From Variovorax sp. CF079 (GTDB lineage: Bacteria; Pseudomonadota; Gammaproteobacteria; Burkholderiales; Burkholderiaceae_C), in assembly GCF_900101545.1 (NCBI RefSeq), contig NZ_FMZU01000022.1, positions 1 to 64,000 on the forward strand: a DNA stretch of 64,000 nt, read 5' to 3'. The notes under the pieces were generated by a model. It saw nothing but the letters and a program-made list of their open reading frames with translations. It searched no databases and was not told where the DNA came from. This document shows positions 42,798 to 52,157 of the stretch, piece by piece (the first letter of the stretch is position 1; each line of letters opens with the position of its first letter). The position numbers and the translations under genes were made by a program.

Positions 42798-44186
42798 ATG
42801 AGCGAGAGATACGATTCCATCGTGATCGGGACCGGGCAGTCCGGGCCTTCATTGGCCGTGCGCCTGGCGCAGGCCGGCCGCAAGACCGCCATCATCGAGC
42901 GCAAGCTGTTCGGCGGCACCTGCGTCAACACCGGCTGCATCCCCACCAAGACCTTGATCGCGAGCGCGCGGGTCGCTTACCTGGCACGCCGCGCGGCCGA
43001 CTTCGGCGTGATGGTCGAGGGCTTGCGCGTCGACATGGCGCGCGTCAAGGCACGCAAGGACGCCGTGGTGCGGGCCTCCAACCAGGGTGTGGAGCAATGG
43101 CTCAAGGGCACGCCGAATCTCACGGTCTACCAGGGACATGCGCGCTTCGAAGGCCCGCGCACGGTCCGGGTCGGCGACGCGCAGCTCGAGGCCGGCGAGA
43201 TCTTCATCGACGTCGGCACGCGGGCACATGTGCCGGACCTTCCCGGCCTGGGCGAGGTCGACCATCTCACGAACGGCGCCATGCTCGAGCTCGACACCTT
43301 GCCCGAGCACCTGGTGGTGGTCGGCGGCAGCTACATCGGCCTGGAGTTCGCCCAGATGTACCGGCGCTTCGGCGCCCGCGTCACCGTCGTGGAGATGGGC
43401 CCGCGGCTGATCTCGCGCGAGGACGAGGAGGTGTCGGCGGCGATCCGGGAGATTCTCGAAGGCGAGGGCATCGAGGTCCGGCTCAACGCCAAGTGCATCA
43501 CGCTGGCACGGCGCGGGCGCGGCATCGGCGTCGGACTCGACTGCCAGGACGACCCGCACGAGATCGAGGGCTCGCACCTGCTGCTCGCGGTCGGACGCCG
43601 GCCGAACACCGACGATCTCGGCCTCGACCAGGCGGGCGTGAAGACGGATGCGCGCGGCTACGTCACGGTCGACGAAGAGCTGCGCACCAGCGTGCCGGGC
43701 ATCTGGGCGCTGGGTGACGTCAATGGCCGCGGCGCCTTCACCCACACCTCGTACAACGACTACGAGATCGTGGCGGCCAACCTGCTCGACAACGATCGCC
43801 GCCGCGTCTCCGATCGCGTGCCCGCCTATGCGCTGTACATCGATCCGCCCCTGGGCCGGGCCGGCATGACCGAGCGCGACGTCATGCAGGACGGACGCCG
43901 CGCGCTCGTTGCCAGGATGCCGATGAGCCGCGTCGGCCGCGCGAAGGAGCGCAGCGAAACGCAGGGCTTCATGAAGGTCCTGGTGGACGCTTCGAGCCAG
44001 AAGATCCTCGGCGCCGCGATCCTCGGCATCGAGGGCGACGAAGTCATCCACTCGATCCTCGACGTGATGGTCGCCGGCGCACCGTACACCGTGCTCCAGC
44101 GGGCGATGCACATCCATCCGACCGTCTCGGAATTCATTCCCACACTGCTGGGCAAGCTGGAGCCTCTGGGAGCGCTCGCCTCATGA
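42798..44186 (+). CDS. FAD-dependent pyridine nucleotide-disulfide oxidoreductase (mercuric reductase-like)
   Basis: A flavoprotein of 462 residues, class I. FAD motif SIVIGTGQSGPSLAV, redox-active disulfide GGTCVNTGCIPTKTL (near 39-53), NAD motif LVVVGGSYIGLEFAQMYRRF, and C-terminal dimerisation domain with HIHPTVSEFIPTLL. The C-terminal His-Pro active pair is present as HIHPT. There is no N-terminal metal-binding domain and no C-terminal Cys pair, so true mercury reduction is unlikely; family members of this kind act as general disulfide or quinone reductases. ATGA overlap with the next pump gene. Confidence 0.9.
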   Translation: MSERYDSIVIGTGQSGPSLAVRLAQAGRKTAIIERKLFGGTCVNTGCIPTKTLIASARVAYLARRAADFGVMVEGLRVDMARVKARKDAVVRASNQGVEQWLKGTPNLTVYQGHARFEGPRTVRVGDAQLEAGEIFIDVGTRAHVPDLPGLGEVDHLTNGAMLELDTLPEHLVVVGGSYIGLEFAQMYRRFGARVTVVEMGPRLISREDEEVSAAIREILEGEGIEVRLNAKCITLARRGRGIGVGLDCQDDPHEIEGSHLLLAVGRRPNTDDLGLDQAGVKTDARGYVTVDEELRTSVPGIWALGDVNGRGAFTHTSYNDYEIVAANLLDNDRRRVSDRVPAYALYIDPPLGRAGMTERDVMQDGRRALVARMPMSRVGRAKERSETQGFMKVLVDASSQKILGAAILGIEGDEVIHSILDVMVAGAPYTVLQRAMHIHPTVSEFIPTLLGKLEPLGALAS

Positions 44187-45787
44187 CGCAGATCGGCAAG
44201 CCGCCGGGCGACGACACGCTGATCCGGCACGGCTGCGAAGCGGTGCCGTGCCCGAAGGCCTCCAAGCCCTGGGTGCTGGCCGCGGCGATCGTCGGATCGA
44301 GCATGGCCTTCATCGACGGCACGGTGGTGAACGTGGCGCTGCCCGCGATCCAGAACGATCTGCGCGCCACGGCCTTTCAGGCGCAATGGGTGGTGGAGTC
44401 CTATGCGCTTTTCCTCGCCGCGCTGCTGCTGGCGGGCGGCGCGCTCGGCGACCGCTTCGGACGGCGGCGCATCTTTGCCCTCGGCGTCGTGATCTTCGCG
44501 CTGGCCTCGATGGGCTGCGCGCTCGCGGGCAGCGTGCAGCAGCTCATCCTCGCGCGCGCCGTGCAGGGCATCGGCGGCGCCCTGCTGGTGCCTGGCAGCC
44601 TGGCGCTGATCAGCGCCTCCTTTCCCGAGAAGGAGCGCGGGCGTGCGATCGGCACCTGGTCGGGTTTCAGCGGCATCACGGCCGCGGTTGGGCCCGTGCT
44701 CGGCGGATTCCTGGTCGACCACTACTCGTGGATCTGGGCCTTTCTCGTCAATGTGCCGATGGCCATCGCGGTGCTCCTGATCGTATGGCGTCATGTCCCG
44801 GAAAGCCGCGGCAGCGCTGCCGATGGCGAGCTGGATTTCTGGGGTGCAGCACTCGCCACCGTCGCGCTCGGCGGCATCGTCTATGCGTTCATCGAAGCGC
44901 CCACGCAGGGCTGGAACTCGCCGGCCGTGCTGGGGGCGCTGGCCGCGGGCCTCGCGGCGAGCGCGGCCTTCGTGGTGGTCGAAGGCCGTGTCCGATCGCC
45001 GATGCTGCCGCTTTCGCTCCTGCGCATCGGCAATTTCGGCGGCGCCAACCTGCTGACGCTGCTGCTCTATGCGGCGCTGGGCGGCGGGCTCTACTTCTTT
45101 CCGCTCAACCTGATCCAGGTGCAGGGCTACTCGGCCACGGTGGCCGGCGCGGCGCTCCTGCCCTTCATCCTGATCATGTTCGCGCTCTCGGGCTGGGCCG
45201 GGCAACTGGTGGACCGCTTCGGCCCGCGGCTGCCGCTGGTGGTGGGCCCGGCCATCGCGGCGGCGGGCTTTGCGCTGTTCGCGGTGCCGGGCGTCGGCGC
45301 CAGCTACTGGACCGCCTTTCTTCCGGCCGTGGTGGTGCTCGGCTTCGGCATGACGATCACGGTCGCGCCGCTCACCACCACGGTGATGAACGCGGTCGGG
45401 CCGGATTCGGCGGGCATCGCCTCGGGCGTCAACAACGCGGTGTCGCGCGCGGCCGCGGTGCTCGCGATCGCGGTTTTCGGCGTGGTGATGGCCTGGGCCT
45501 TCGATGCGATGCTGGCCCAGGGCCTGCGCGAGGCGGGCGCGTCGGCGGAGACCCGCGCCTTCTTCGAAGACCAGCGCAGCAGGCTCGCCGGCGCAGAGAT
45601 GCCGCCGGGCATCGACGCGGCCGCTGCCGCGGCGCTCAAGAAGGCGGTCGCGGAATCCTTCGTGGCCGGGTTCCGATGGGTCATGCTGCTCAGCGCCGGC
45701 CTGGCGCTGCTGAGCGCACTGAGCGCCTGGATGATGATCGGCCGCGACCCCGATCGCTCGGCTGTTCCCGCCTCTGCATCCCGATAG
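44183..45787 (+). CDS. MFS transporter, DHA2 (EmrB/QacA) type
   Basis: A pump of 534 residues with about 14 helices. SSMAFIDGTVVNVALPAIQN and GALGDRFGRRRIFALG are the family motifs. A hydrophilic N-terminal 30 residues precede helix 1, and an extended loop (about 445-495) precedes the last helix. The start overlaps the flavoprotein stop, so the reductase and the exporter form an operon, possibly under the MocR protein. Confidence 0.92.
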   Translation: MTQIGKPPGDDTLIRHGCEAVPCPKASKPWVLAAAIVGSSMAFIDGTVVNVALPAIQNDLRATAFQAQWVVESYALFLAALLLAGGALGDRFGRRRIFALGVVIFALASMGCALAGSVQQLILARAVQGIGGALLVPGSLALISASFPEKERGRAIGTWSGFSGITAAVGPVLGGFLVDHYSWIWAFLVNVPMAIAVLLIVWRHVPESRGSAADGELDFWGAALATVALGGIVYAFIEAPTQGWNSPAVLGALAAGLAASAAFVVVEGRVRSPMLPLSLLRIGNFGGANLLTLLLYAALGGGLYFFPLNLIQVQGYSATVAGAALLPFILIMFALSGWAGQLVDRFGPRLPLVVGPAIAAAGFALFAVPGVGASYWTAFLPAVVVLGFGMTITVAPLTTTVMNAVGPDSAGIASGVNNAVSRAAAVLAIAVFGVVMAWAFDAMLAQGLREAGASAETRAFFEDQRSRLAGAEMPPGIDAAAAAALKKAVAESFVAGFRWVMLLSAGLALLSALSAWMMIGRDPDRSAVPASASR

Positions 45788-45921
45788 CGGGTTAGCGCGC
45801 GGCGTCTTCCATCGGCTTCGGCCTACGTCCTTTGCGTTAGCGCGCATGGCCGATAGGCAAAGCACTACCCCGCATCGACACTGCGCCTCGTGTTTGCCCA
45901 TTCACCGACGTTGTCGGACGC

Positions 45922-45927
45922 AGGAGG
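45922..45927 (+). promoter_or_regulatory. Ribosome binding site AGGAGG that selects the cytochrome start
   Basis: A perfect AGGAGG lies one base before the ATG at 45929 and seven bases before the ATG at 45935. Only the latter has normal spacing, so 45935 is taken as the start. This also gives a clean lipoprotein signal. Confidence 0.75.
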
Positions 45928-45934
45928 AATGGCA

Positions 45935-48460
45935 ATGATCCAAAGTTGCTGGGACGCCGCGAAGTTGTTGCCGCTTGTTGCCTGCATGCTGCTCGCGGCA
46001 TGTTCCGACGCGCCGCGGCCCGGTGAGGTGTTCGATGAGGCGAAGCAAGCCGGCCGCGATGCGGCCTCGTTCCCGCATGCCTCGGAGCCTTACTTCCGCG
46101 ACATGGACGGCGGCATCGCGCTCTCGCCCGAGGAGGAGAAGGGGCGCAACATGTGGCTGGTCTGGAGCGGCGGCAACGACCGCTTCTGGACCCAGATGAC
46201 CGACTACACCTTCGGTGCCTTCGACCTGCTGAAGGTGGTCAGCACCCATCCGAGCCTCGGCTACTCGCGCGCCAGCCGCTGGGAATATTTCGGCCTGGTC
46301 AACGAGCCCTGTTTCCAGCCTGCCACCGGCCCCGACAAGAACCGCCGCGGCCTGTGGCTCGACATGCGCAGCAAGGACTGCGCGCCCGACCCCTTCGAGA
46401 ACGAGAGCAAGTACCCCGGCGTTGCGATCGGTTCGCGCGGCAAGCCGCTCGGCGACGGCAGCACCCAGCCGGTGGGCTCCTTCTACGGCTGGGGCACCGG
46501 CATCGCCGGCCTGCGCCTCTTTCCCAACCCGGCCTTCGACGAGAAGGCGGCCAAGGAATGGGACGCCGAGAAGTACTACACCGACCCGAACTACTACAAC
46601 CGCAAGGATCTGGTGCGGCCCTACCGCGTGGGCATGTCCTGCGGCTTCTGCCACATCGGGCCCAGCCCGGTGAAGCCGCCGGCCGATCCGAACAACCCGA
46701 AGTTCGAGAACCTCAGTTCGTCCGTCGGCGCGCAATACATGTGGGTGGACCGGCTCTTCATCTACAACGCCAACAAGCCCGAGGGCCGCAAGAATTACAT
46801 GTACCAGCTGGCCCACACCTACCGGCAGGGCACCATGGACACCTCGCTGGTTTCCACCGACAGCATCAACAACCCGCGCACCATGAACGCGGTCTACGAC
46901 TTCGTCGCGCGCCTGGAGATCGCCAAGCGCATCGGGCAGGAAAAGATCGACGGCGGCGAGCTCGACAACAAGCAGTTCAACGACTATGTGACGAGCGGCC
47001 CGCTGACCGAATTCTTCAACAAGTCCGAGGCCACGGTTCGCACGCCCCATGTGCTGAAGGACGGCGCCGATTCGGTGGGCCTGCTGGGCGCGCTCAACCG
47101 GGTCTATCTCAACATCGGCCTGTTCAGCGAAGAGTGGCTGCTGCACTTCAATCCGGTGGTCGGCGGCAAGACGATCAGCCCGATCCCGATCGTCACCGCG
47201 CAGAAGAATTCGAGCTACTGGCAGGCGACCGAGGCGGGCACGCCGAACACGGCGCTGTTCTTCCTGAAGGGGGCGAAGCCCGATCGCCTGAAGGACGCGC
47301 CAGGCGGAGACAAGTACCTCGCCGCCGGCGATACCACGCTGGAGCGTGGCAAGGTGGCCTTCGCCGACACCTGCGCGCGCTGCCATTCGAGCAAGGCGCC
47401 GTTGCCGCCGCCCACGCTCGAGCTCACGGCCGGGAAATGCGCCGGACCCGGCTACGTCGATTGCTTCAAGCGCTACTGGACCTGGACCCAGACCGACGAC
47501 TACAAGGCGCAGATGCGCAAGATCGTCCAGGCGCCGGACTTCCTGAAAGACAACTACCTTTCCACCGAAGCCCGCGTTCCGGTGACCCTGCTGCGCACCA
47601 ATATCTGCAGTCCGCTCGCGACCAACGCGATCAAGGGCAACATCTGGGACAACTTCTCCTCGCAGACCTACAAGAGCCTGCCCTCGGTCGGCACCGTCAC
47701 GCTGCGCGATCCATTCACCGGCGAGCTGCGGCCCTACGCCATGCCGGGCGGCGGGCGCGGCTACACCCGCGTGCCCTCGCTGATCAGCGTCTGGTCTACC
47801 GCGCCCTTCCTGCTGAACAACACGGTCGGTCCCTTCGACAGCAGTCCTTCGGTCGAGGCTCGCCTGAAGGTGTTCGAGGCCTCCATCGAACAGATGCTGT
47901 GGCCCGAGAAGCGCGAGCGCGATTCGGAACTCGGCGGCAAGGCGGTCGGCTTCATCGACCGCACCACCGAGCGCAGCACCGTGACCGTGCCGATCGGCTT
48001 CGTGCCCGAGGCGATGCAGCCCCTGCAGGGCCGGCTGCATCGCTGGTTCCCGTGGCTGGTCGAGCAGGACGGCGACATCGTGCTCGGGCCGATTCCGAAG
48101 GGTGTTCCGGTGGCCTTGCTGGCCAACCTCAAGCTGCGTGCGGAGGGCGATGGCTTCGGCGAAAAGGCCTCGCATGTGCGCGACGTGGGCGAGCTGCTGA
48201 TCAAGCTCAAGCTCGCACTCAAGAGCGCGCCGGACGGTGCCTCCGACGAGCAGCTGCGCGAACACTTCGCCAGCCTGCGCGGCCCGATGATGGAGCTGAG
48301 CAAGTGCCCCGACTTCGTGGTCAACCGCGGCCACTATTTCGGCACCGCGCAGTTCAACCGGCAAGAGGGCTTGAGCGAAGACGAAAAGGCTTTCGGCCGC
48401 GAGCCGGAGCTCGGCGACGACGACAAGCGCGCGCTGATCGCCTTCCTCAAGACTTTCTGA
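45935..48460 (+). CDS. Large dihaem c-type cytochrome lipoprotein
   Basis: A protein of 841 residues. The signal peptide ends in a lipobox, LLAAC, near residue 18. Two haem c sites are seen: CGFCH (236-240) and CARCH (480-484). The second opens a cytochrome-c-peroxidase/RoxA-like region with PGGGRGYTRVPSLISVW and LLNNTVGPF. An N-terminal part of over 200 residues precedes the first haem. I do not recognise a named family of this length. It is exported and membrane-anchored, so it probably passes electrons to or from the GMC enzyme and peroxidases encoded next to it. The gap of 147 bases before it holds a GTTAGCGCGC sequence twice (direct repeat) but no gene. Confidence 0.82.
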   Translation: MIQSCWDAAKLLPLVACMLLAACSDAPRPGEVFDEAKQAGRDAASFPHASEPYFRDMDGGIALSPEEEKGRNMWLVWSGGNDRFWTQMTDYTFGAFDLLKVVSTHPSLGYSRASRWEYFGLVNEPCFQPATGPDKNRRGLWLDMRSKDCAPDPFENESKYPGVAIGSRGKPLGDGSTQPVGSFYGWGTGIAGLRLFPNPAFDEKAAKEWDAEKYYTDPNYYNRKDLVRPYRVGMSCGFCHIGPSPVKPPADPNNPKFENLSSSVGAQYMWVDRLFIYNANKPEGRKNYMYQLAHTYRQGTMDTSLVSTDSINNPRTMNAVYDFVARLEIAKRIGQEKIDGGELDNKQFNDYVTSGPLTEFFNKSEATVRTPHVLKDGADSVGLLGALNRVYLNIGLFSEEWLLHFNPVVGGKTISPIPIVTAQKNSSYWQATEAGTPNTALFFLKGAKPDRLKDAPGGDKYLAAGDTTLERGKVAFADTCARCHSSKAPLPPPTLELTAGKCAGPGYVDCFKRYWTWTQTDDYKAQMRKIVQAPDFLKDNYLSTEARVPVTLLRTNICSPLATNAIKGNIWDNFSSQTYKSLPSVGTVTLRDPFTGELRPYAMPGGGRGYTRVPSLISVWSTAPFLLNNTVGPFDSSPSVEARLKVFEASIEQMLWPEKRERDSELGGKAVGFIDRTTERSTVTVPIGFVPEAMQPLQGRLHRWFPWLVEQDGDIVLGPIPKGVPVALLANLKLRAEGDGFGEKASHVRDVGELLIKLKLALKSAPDGASDEQLREHFASLRGPMMELSKCPDFVVNRGHYFGTAQFNRQEGLSEDEKAFGREPELGDDDKRALIAFLKTF

Positions 48461-48480
48461 ACATCACCTGCGCCGAGGCC

Positions 48481-50352
48481 ATGTCCGATGCCGAATCAGC
48501 TGCCTGGGACTACGTGATCGTCGGCTCGGGTGCCGGCGGCGGCACGCTCGCGGCCCGCCTGGTCGAGGCCGGCATGCGCGTCTTCCTGCTCGAAGCTGGA
48601 GGCGATCCGCGCGCGGCTGCCGAACGCCTGCCCGAGGACTACGACGTGCCGGCCTTCCATGCCTTCGCCTGCGAGAACGCGGCAATGAGCTGGAACTTTC
48701 GCGTGCGCCACTACGCCGACGAAGGCCGGCAGGCGAAGGATTGGAAGTACGAAGCGGGGCAGGGCGTGCTGTACCCGCGCGCGGCCGCGTTGGGCGGATG
48801 CACCTCGCACAACGCGATGATCTTCATGCTGCCGCACGATGCCGACTGGAACCACGTCGCGCAGCTCACCGGCGACCGTTCCTGGCGCGCCTCGCGCATG
48901 CGCCGCTATGCGCGGCGCGTCGAGGACTGCCGCCACCGGCCGGTATGGCGAGCCCTGCGTCATGTGGGGCTCGATCCGACCGGACATGGATGGGGCGGCT
49001 GGCTGCGCACCGAAAAATCGATCCCGCTGTCGGTGCTGGGCGACGAGGGCCTGGTGCGCGTGCTGCGCGACACGGCCAGCGTCTTCACGAGCAGCCTGCC
49101 CACGCCCTTGCTCAGCACCCTGCGCTGGCTGCGCGGCGGACTGGGCGACCCCAACACGCGCCGCCTGCGGCCGGGCAGCTTCGAAGGCATCTGCTACACG
49201 CCGCTCGCCACCTCGGAGCACCGGCGGGCCGGCGTGCGCGAGCGGCTGCTCGATGTGGCGGCCAGGCATCCGGGCCGCTTGCAGCTGGAGCTCGATGCGC
49301 TGGCCACCCGCGTCCTGTTCGACGCCGACGGCGCGGCTTGCGGCGTCGAGTACCTGAAAGGCAAGCGGCTGTACCGGGCCCATGCGGCACCCAGCAGCGC
49401 AGAAGGCGTGCGGCGCGACGTGCGCGCGCGGCGCGAGGTGATCCTGTGCGGCGGCGCATTCAACACGCCGCAGCTGCTGATGCTGTCCGGTATCGGCCCG
49501 GCCGCCGAACTGGAGGCGCACGGCATTCCGCTGCAGAAGAACCTGCCCGGCGTCGGCCGCAATCTGCAGGACCGCTACGAGGTCGCCGTCACGCACCGCA
49601 TGCGCGAACCCTGGGAGGTGCTGGAGGGTGCGCGCTTCGATCGCGACGACACGCTGTGGCGCCACTGGCACGAGGAGCGATCGGGCATGTATGCCTCGAA
49701 CGGCGCCGCGCTCGGCGTGGTGAGCCGCTCGGCCACGGCCGATCGGACCGGACAGGAGCCCGACCTCTTCTGCATGGCGCTGCTGGCAGGCTTCGAGGGC
49801 TACTTCCCCGGCTTCTCGAAGCGGGTTCGCGATCAGCCGGACCAGCTGACCTGGGCCGTGCTGAAGGCGCATACGCTAAACCGCGCCGGCACCGTGCGCC
49901 TTCGTTCGGCCGATCCGCGCGACACGCCGCTCGTGAACTTCCACTACTTCGAGGAAGGCGACGACCAGGCGGGCGAGGACCTGCGTGCCGTGGTGCAGGC
50001 GATCCGCTTCGTGCGCCGGATGACGGCGCCGCTGCTCGCCAAGGGATGGATCGCCGAGGAGCTGGCGCCGGGGGCGGCCGTGCAGAGCGACGAGGCGCTG
50101 GCCGACTACGTGCGCAACACGGCATGGGGCCATCACGCTTCGTGCTCCTGCCCCATCGGCCCGCCTGAGAAGGGCGGCGTGCTCGACAGCGCCTTTGCCG
50201 TGCACGGCGTGCCGCGGCTGCGTGTGGTCGATGCCTCGGCCTTCCCGCGCATACCCGGTTTCTTCGTGGCGGCCGCGGTCTACATGATCGCGGAGAAAGC
50301 GGCCGATGCGGTGCTGCGCACAGCGATGCGCACACCACTTTCGGCAAGTTGA
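48481..50352 (+). CDS. GMC-family FAD oxidoreductase
   Basis: A flavoenzyme of 623 residues. The Rossmann motif YVIVGSGAGGGTLAARL is at 11-27, and LYPRAAALGGCTSHNAMIFM is the GMC signature 1 region. LCGGAFNTPQLLMLSGIGP is signature 2. The C-terminus has GHHASCSCPIG, with the catalytic His, and ends with AEKAADAVL; the usual second active-site Asn/His near the end is not evident. The family oxidises alcohols or sugars. No signal peptide is seen. It begins 20 bases after the cytochrome gene. Confidence 0.92.
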   Translation: MSDAESAAWDYVIVGSGAGGGTLAARLVEAGMRVFLLEAGGDPRAAAERLPEDYDVPAFHAFACENAAMSWNFRVRHYADEGRQAKDWKYEAGQGVLYPRAAALGGCTSHNAMIFMLPHDADWNHVAQLTGDRSWRASRMRRYARRVEDCRHRPVWRALRHVGLDPTGHGWGGWLRTEKSIPLSVLGDEGLVRVLRDTASVFTSSLPTPLLSTLRWLRGGLGDPNTRRLRPGSFEGICYTPLATSEHRRAGVRERLLDVAARHPGRLQLELDALATRVLFDADGAACGVEYLKGKRLYRAHAAPSSAEGVRRDVRARREVILCGGAFNTPQLLMLSGIGPAAELEAHGIPLQKNLPGVGRNLQDRYEVAVTHRMREPWEVLEGARFDRDDTLWRHWHEERSGMYASNGAALGVVSRSATADRTGQEPDLFCMALLAGFEGYFPGFSKRVRDQPDQLTWAVLKAHTLNRAGTVRLRSADPRDTPLVNFHYFEEGDDQAGEDLRAVVQAIRFVRRMTAPLLAKGWIAEELAPGAAVQSDEALADYVRNTAWGHHASCSCPIGPPEKGGVLDSAFAVHGVPRLRVVDASAFPRIPGFFVAAAVYMIAEKAADAVLRTAMRTPLSAS

Positions 50353-50413
50353 CGGCCTCCCGACCCAGGGCCGACACTCTGTGAACGACGGGTCTTCAAC
50401 GAGGGGAAAGACC

Positions 50414-50845
50414 ATGGCCTATGACGTACAGCAACTGCTCGACATGTCGCAAGAGAAGCTCGACGAGCTCTTTCGCGCCAGCCCGCCGGGCGACATTCCC
50501 TCGGGCGAAGCCGAGGGCACCGCGATCATCGCGCCCGGGACCCGCTACACCGAGTCCATCGCCAAGATGATCAACTTCTTCGGATGGCAGGGGAAGGTGT
50601 TCGATGCCGAGAAGGGCGTGCTGAAGAACAAGGTCAGCCCCTTCGGCGTGCAGGCCATCGTGGCCAAGGTCTACAAGGGCGACAGCTGGCTGGACCAGAA
50701 GGAGTGCATCGTGCTCGACTACTCCGAGACCTCACTGGTGGCCCACTGGATCCGCGACGAGATCCGCCTGATCTCTCCGGGCTTCTATCTCGGCAAGGTG
50801 TACTGGGGCAAAGAGCGGCTGATCGATTTCTGCCTCAAGTTCTAG
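50414..50845 (+). CDS. Hypothetical protein of 143 residues in the redox cluster
   Basis: I do not recognise a family. The protein is soluble, with no signal peptide or membrane helix. The first 30 residues are helical and acidic (LLDMSQEKLDELFRASPPGD), and the rest has alternating strands (IVLDYSETSLVAHWIRDE, FYLGKVYWGKERLIDFCLKF), suggesting a small beta-barrel such as a lipocalin-like fold. GAGGGGAAAG precedes the ATG at 50414. It lies between the GMC and the double-half protein genes, so it is likely a partner or product-binding protein. Confidence 0.7.
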   Translation: MAYDVQQLLDMSQEKLDELFRASPPGDIPSGEAEGTAIIAPGTRYTESIAKMINFFGWQGKVFDAEKGVLKNKVSPFGVQAIVAKVYKGDSWLDQKECIVLDYSETSLVAHWIRDEIRLISPGFYLGKVYWGKERLIDFCLKF

Positions 50846-50858
50846 CGACGCCGATGCG

Positions 50859-52157
50859 GTGACTCCCCAATCACACTTCATGGTGGTCGCAGCCATCGCC
50901 CCCGGCCGCGAAGCCAGCCTCCGGAAACTGCTGGCCACCATGAACGTGAGGCCCGGTGTGGTCGACCCGGCCAATGCGCTGCTGCCTTTTGCTGCCTTCC
51001 CGCGATTGCATTTCGCGCGCTTCGCCGTGCTTGGCGATGCGACCATGGCCGACCTCGAGGTCTTCGGCCTGCCGCGGCCCAGGCTGCCCATCTATCTGGT
51101 GTTCATGGGCGACTGCGACGGGCCCGGACGGGAGCAGCTGGCCGAGCTGGTGCAGCGCGCCGGCGAGGGTCTGCGCCGCATCTTCTCGCACTGCAAGGCC
51201 CTCGATCCGCGCGACGATCTGCTCGACTGGCTCATCGAACACGACCGGCCGGTGGCTGCGCCCTACGTCAACTGGATCGGGCGCACCGTGCAGCAGACCC
51301 GCGAAGAGAGCGCATTGCAGCGCGCCTTGTCGGCGCGGGTGCCGCGCGGCGTGACCGACGCCGCCGTCGATCCGCAAACGATGCGGCGCCAGCTGCTGGC
51401 CTTCGCGCGCGCCGAGCAGGCCGCCGGACGCCTGGTGCTGACTCCGCCCGCGCAGACGCCGCTCGACTGGCAGATCCGCAATCTCCTCCATGCGATCGGC
51501 CTGCCGCTCGCCGGGCTGGTACTGCTGCCGTTGCTGATCGTGCTGCTGCCGGTCTTCCTGGTGCTGCTGCGCCGCCACGAGAAGCGCGACCCCGAATACT
51601 GTCCGCGGCCGCGCGCAGCCGCCGTGCGCGAGATGCAGGAGCTCGAAGACCACGACCTGAGCAACAGCTTCACCGCGCTCGGGCCGGTCAAGCCGGGCCT
51701 GTTCCGGCGCTGGCTGGTGCAGCTGCTGCTGGTGCTGATCGCCTACGCCTGTCGCCATGTGTTCGGCCGCGGCCACCTGGGGCGCGTGCGCACCATCCAT
51801 TTCGCGCACTGGGTCTTTCTCGACGACAAGACCCGCGTGCTGTTCGCGAGCAGCTACGACGGCAGCCACGAAAGCTACATGGACGACTTCATCAACAAGG
51901 TCGCATGGGGCCTCAACCTGATCTTCAGCAACGGCTTCGGCTGGCCGCGCACCGACTGGCTCATCAAGGGCGGCGCGCGCCATGAGCTGCGCTTCAAGTA
52001 CTACCAGCGCGGCCACCAGTTGCCGACCCAGGTCTGGTACAAGGCCTACCCCGGCCTCACGCTGGCCGATCTGGACCGCAACCGGCGCATCCGCGAAGGC
52101 TTCGAGCGCGTGGAGATGAGCGATGCGCAGGTGCTCGCATGGCTGAGGCTGCTATGA
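50859..52157 (+). CDS. Hypothetical protein with two similar ferredoxin-like halves and a membrane hairpin
   Basis: An unrecognised protein of 432 residues. The N-terminal half contains LHFARFAVLGD, IYLVFMGDCDGP and GLRRIFSHC. The C-terminal half repeats this order as IHFAHWVFLDD, VLFASSYDGSHESYMDDFI and GLNLIFSNG. Between the halves lies a strong hydrophobic stretch (LAGLVLLPLLIVLLPVFLVL, near 220-245), and a second one lies near 290-305. The repeat pattern fits a duplicated alpha/beta barrel of the kind found in Dyp peroxidases, but no haem ligand is identified. GTG at 50859 is the start used; an in-frame ATG at 50880 is possible. It overlaps the Dyp gene start. Confidence 0.7.
   Translation: MTPQSHFMVVAAIAPGREASLRKLLATMNVRPGVVDPANALLPFAAFPRLHFARFAVLGDATMADLEVFGLPRPRLPIYLVFMGDCDGPGREQLAELVQRAGEGLRRIFSHCKALDPRDDLLDWLIEHDRPVAAPYVNWIGRTVQQTREESALQRALSARVPRGVTDAAVDPQTMRRQLLAFARAEQAAGRLVLTPPAQTPLDWQIRNLLHAIGLPLAGLVLLPLLIVLLPVFLVLLRRHEKRDPEYCPRPRAAAVREMQELEDHDLSNSFTALGPVKPGLFRRWLVQLLLVLIAYACRHVFGRGHLGRVRTIHFAHWVFLDDKTRVLFASSYDGSHESYMDDFINKVAWGLNLIFSNGFGWPRTDWLIKGGARHELRFKYYQRGHQLPTQVWYKAYPGLTLADLDRNRRIREGFERVEMSDAQVLAWLRLL

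Noticed and set aside
42798..44186. Annotation as a true mercuric reductase (merA)
   Set aside because: The N-terminal metal-binding domain and C-terminal Cys pair are absent and no mer genes are near, so only the broader flavoprotein family is supported.
44248..45795. Long + strand frame overlapping the DHA2 pump gene at 44183-45787
   Set aside because: Wrong frame of a well-supported transporter gene; Arg/Gly-rich shadow with no membrane helices.
45788..45934. Direct repeat GTTAGCGCGC in the gap before the cytochrome gene, considered as an attachment site or terminator
   Set aside because: Only two 10-base copies, no T-run, no integrase or tRNA nearby; reported only in the neighbouring gene entry.
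46153..48480. Extension of the GMC oxidoreductase frame upstream of its ATG
   Set aside because: The frame is merely open across the cytochrome gene. The flavin motif begins ten residues after the ATG at 48481, as expected for the family.
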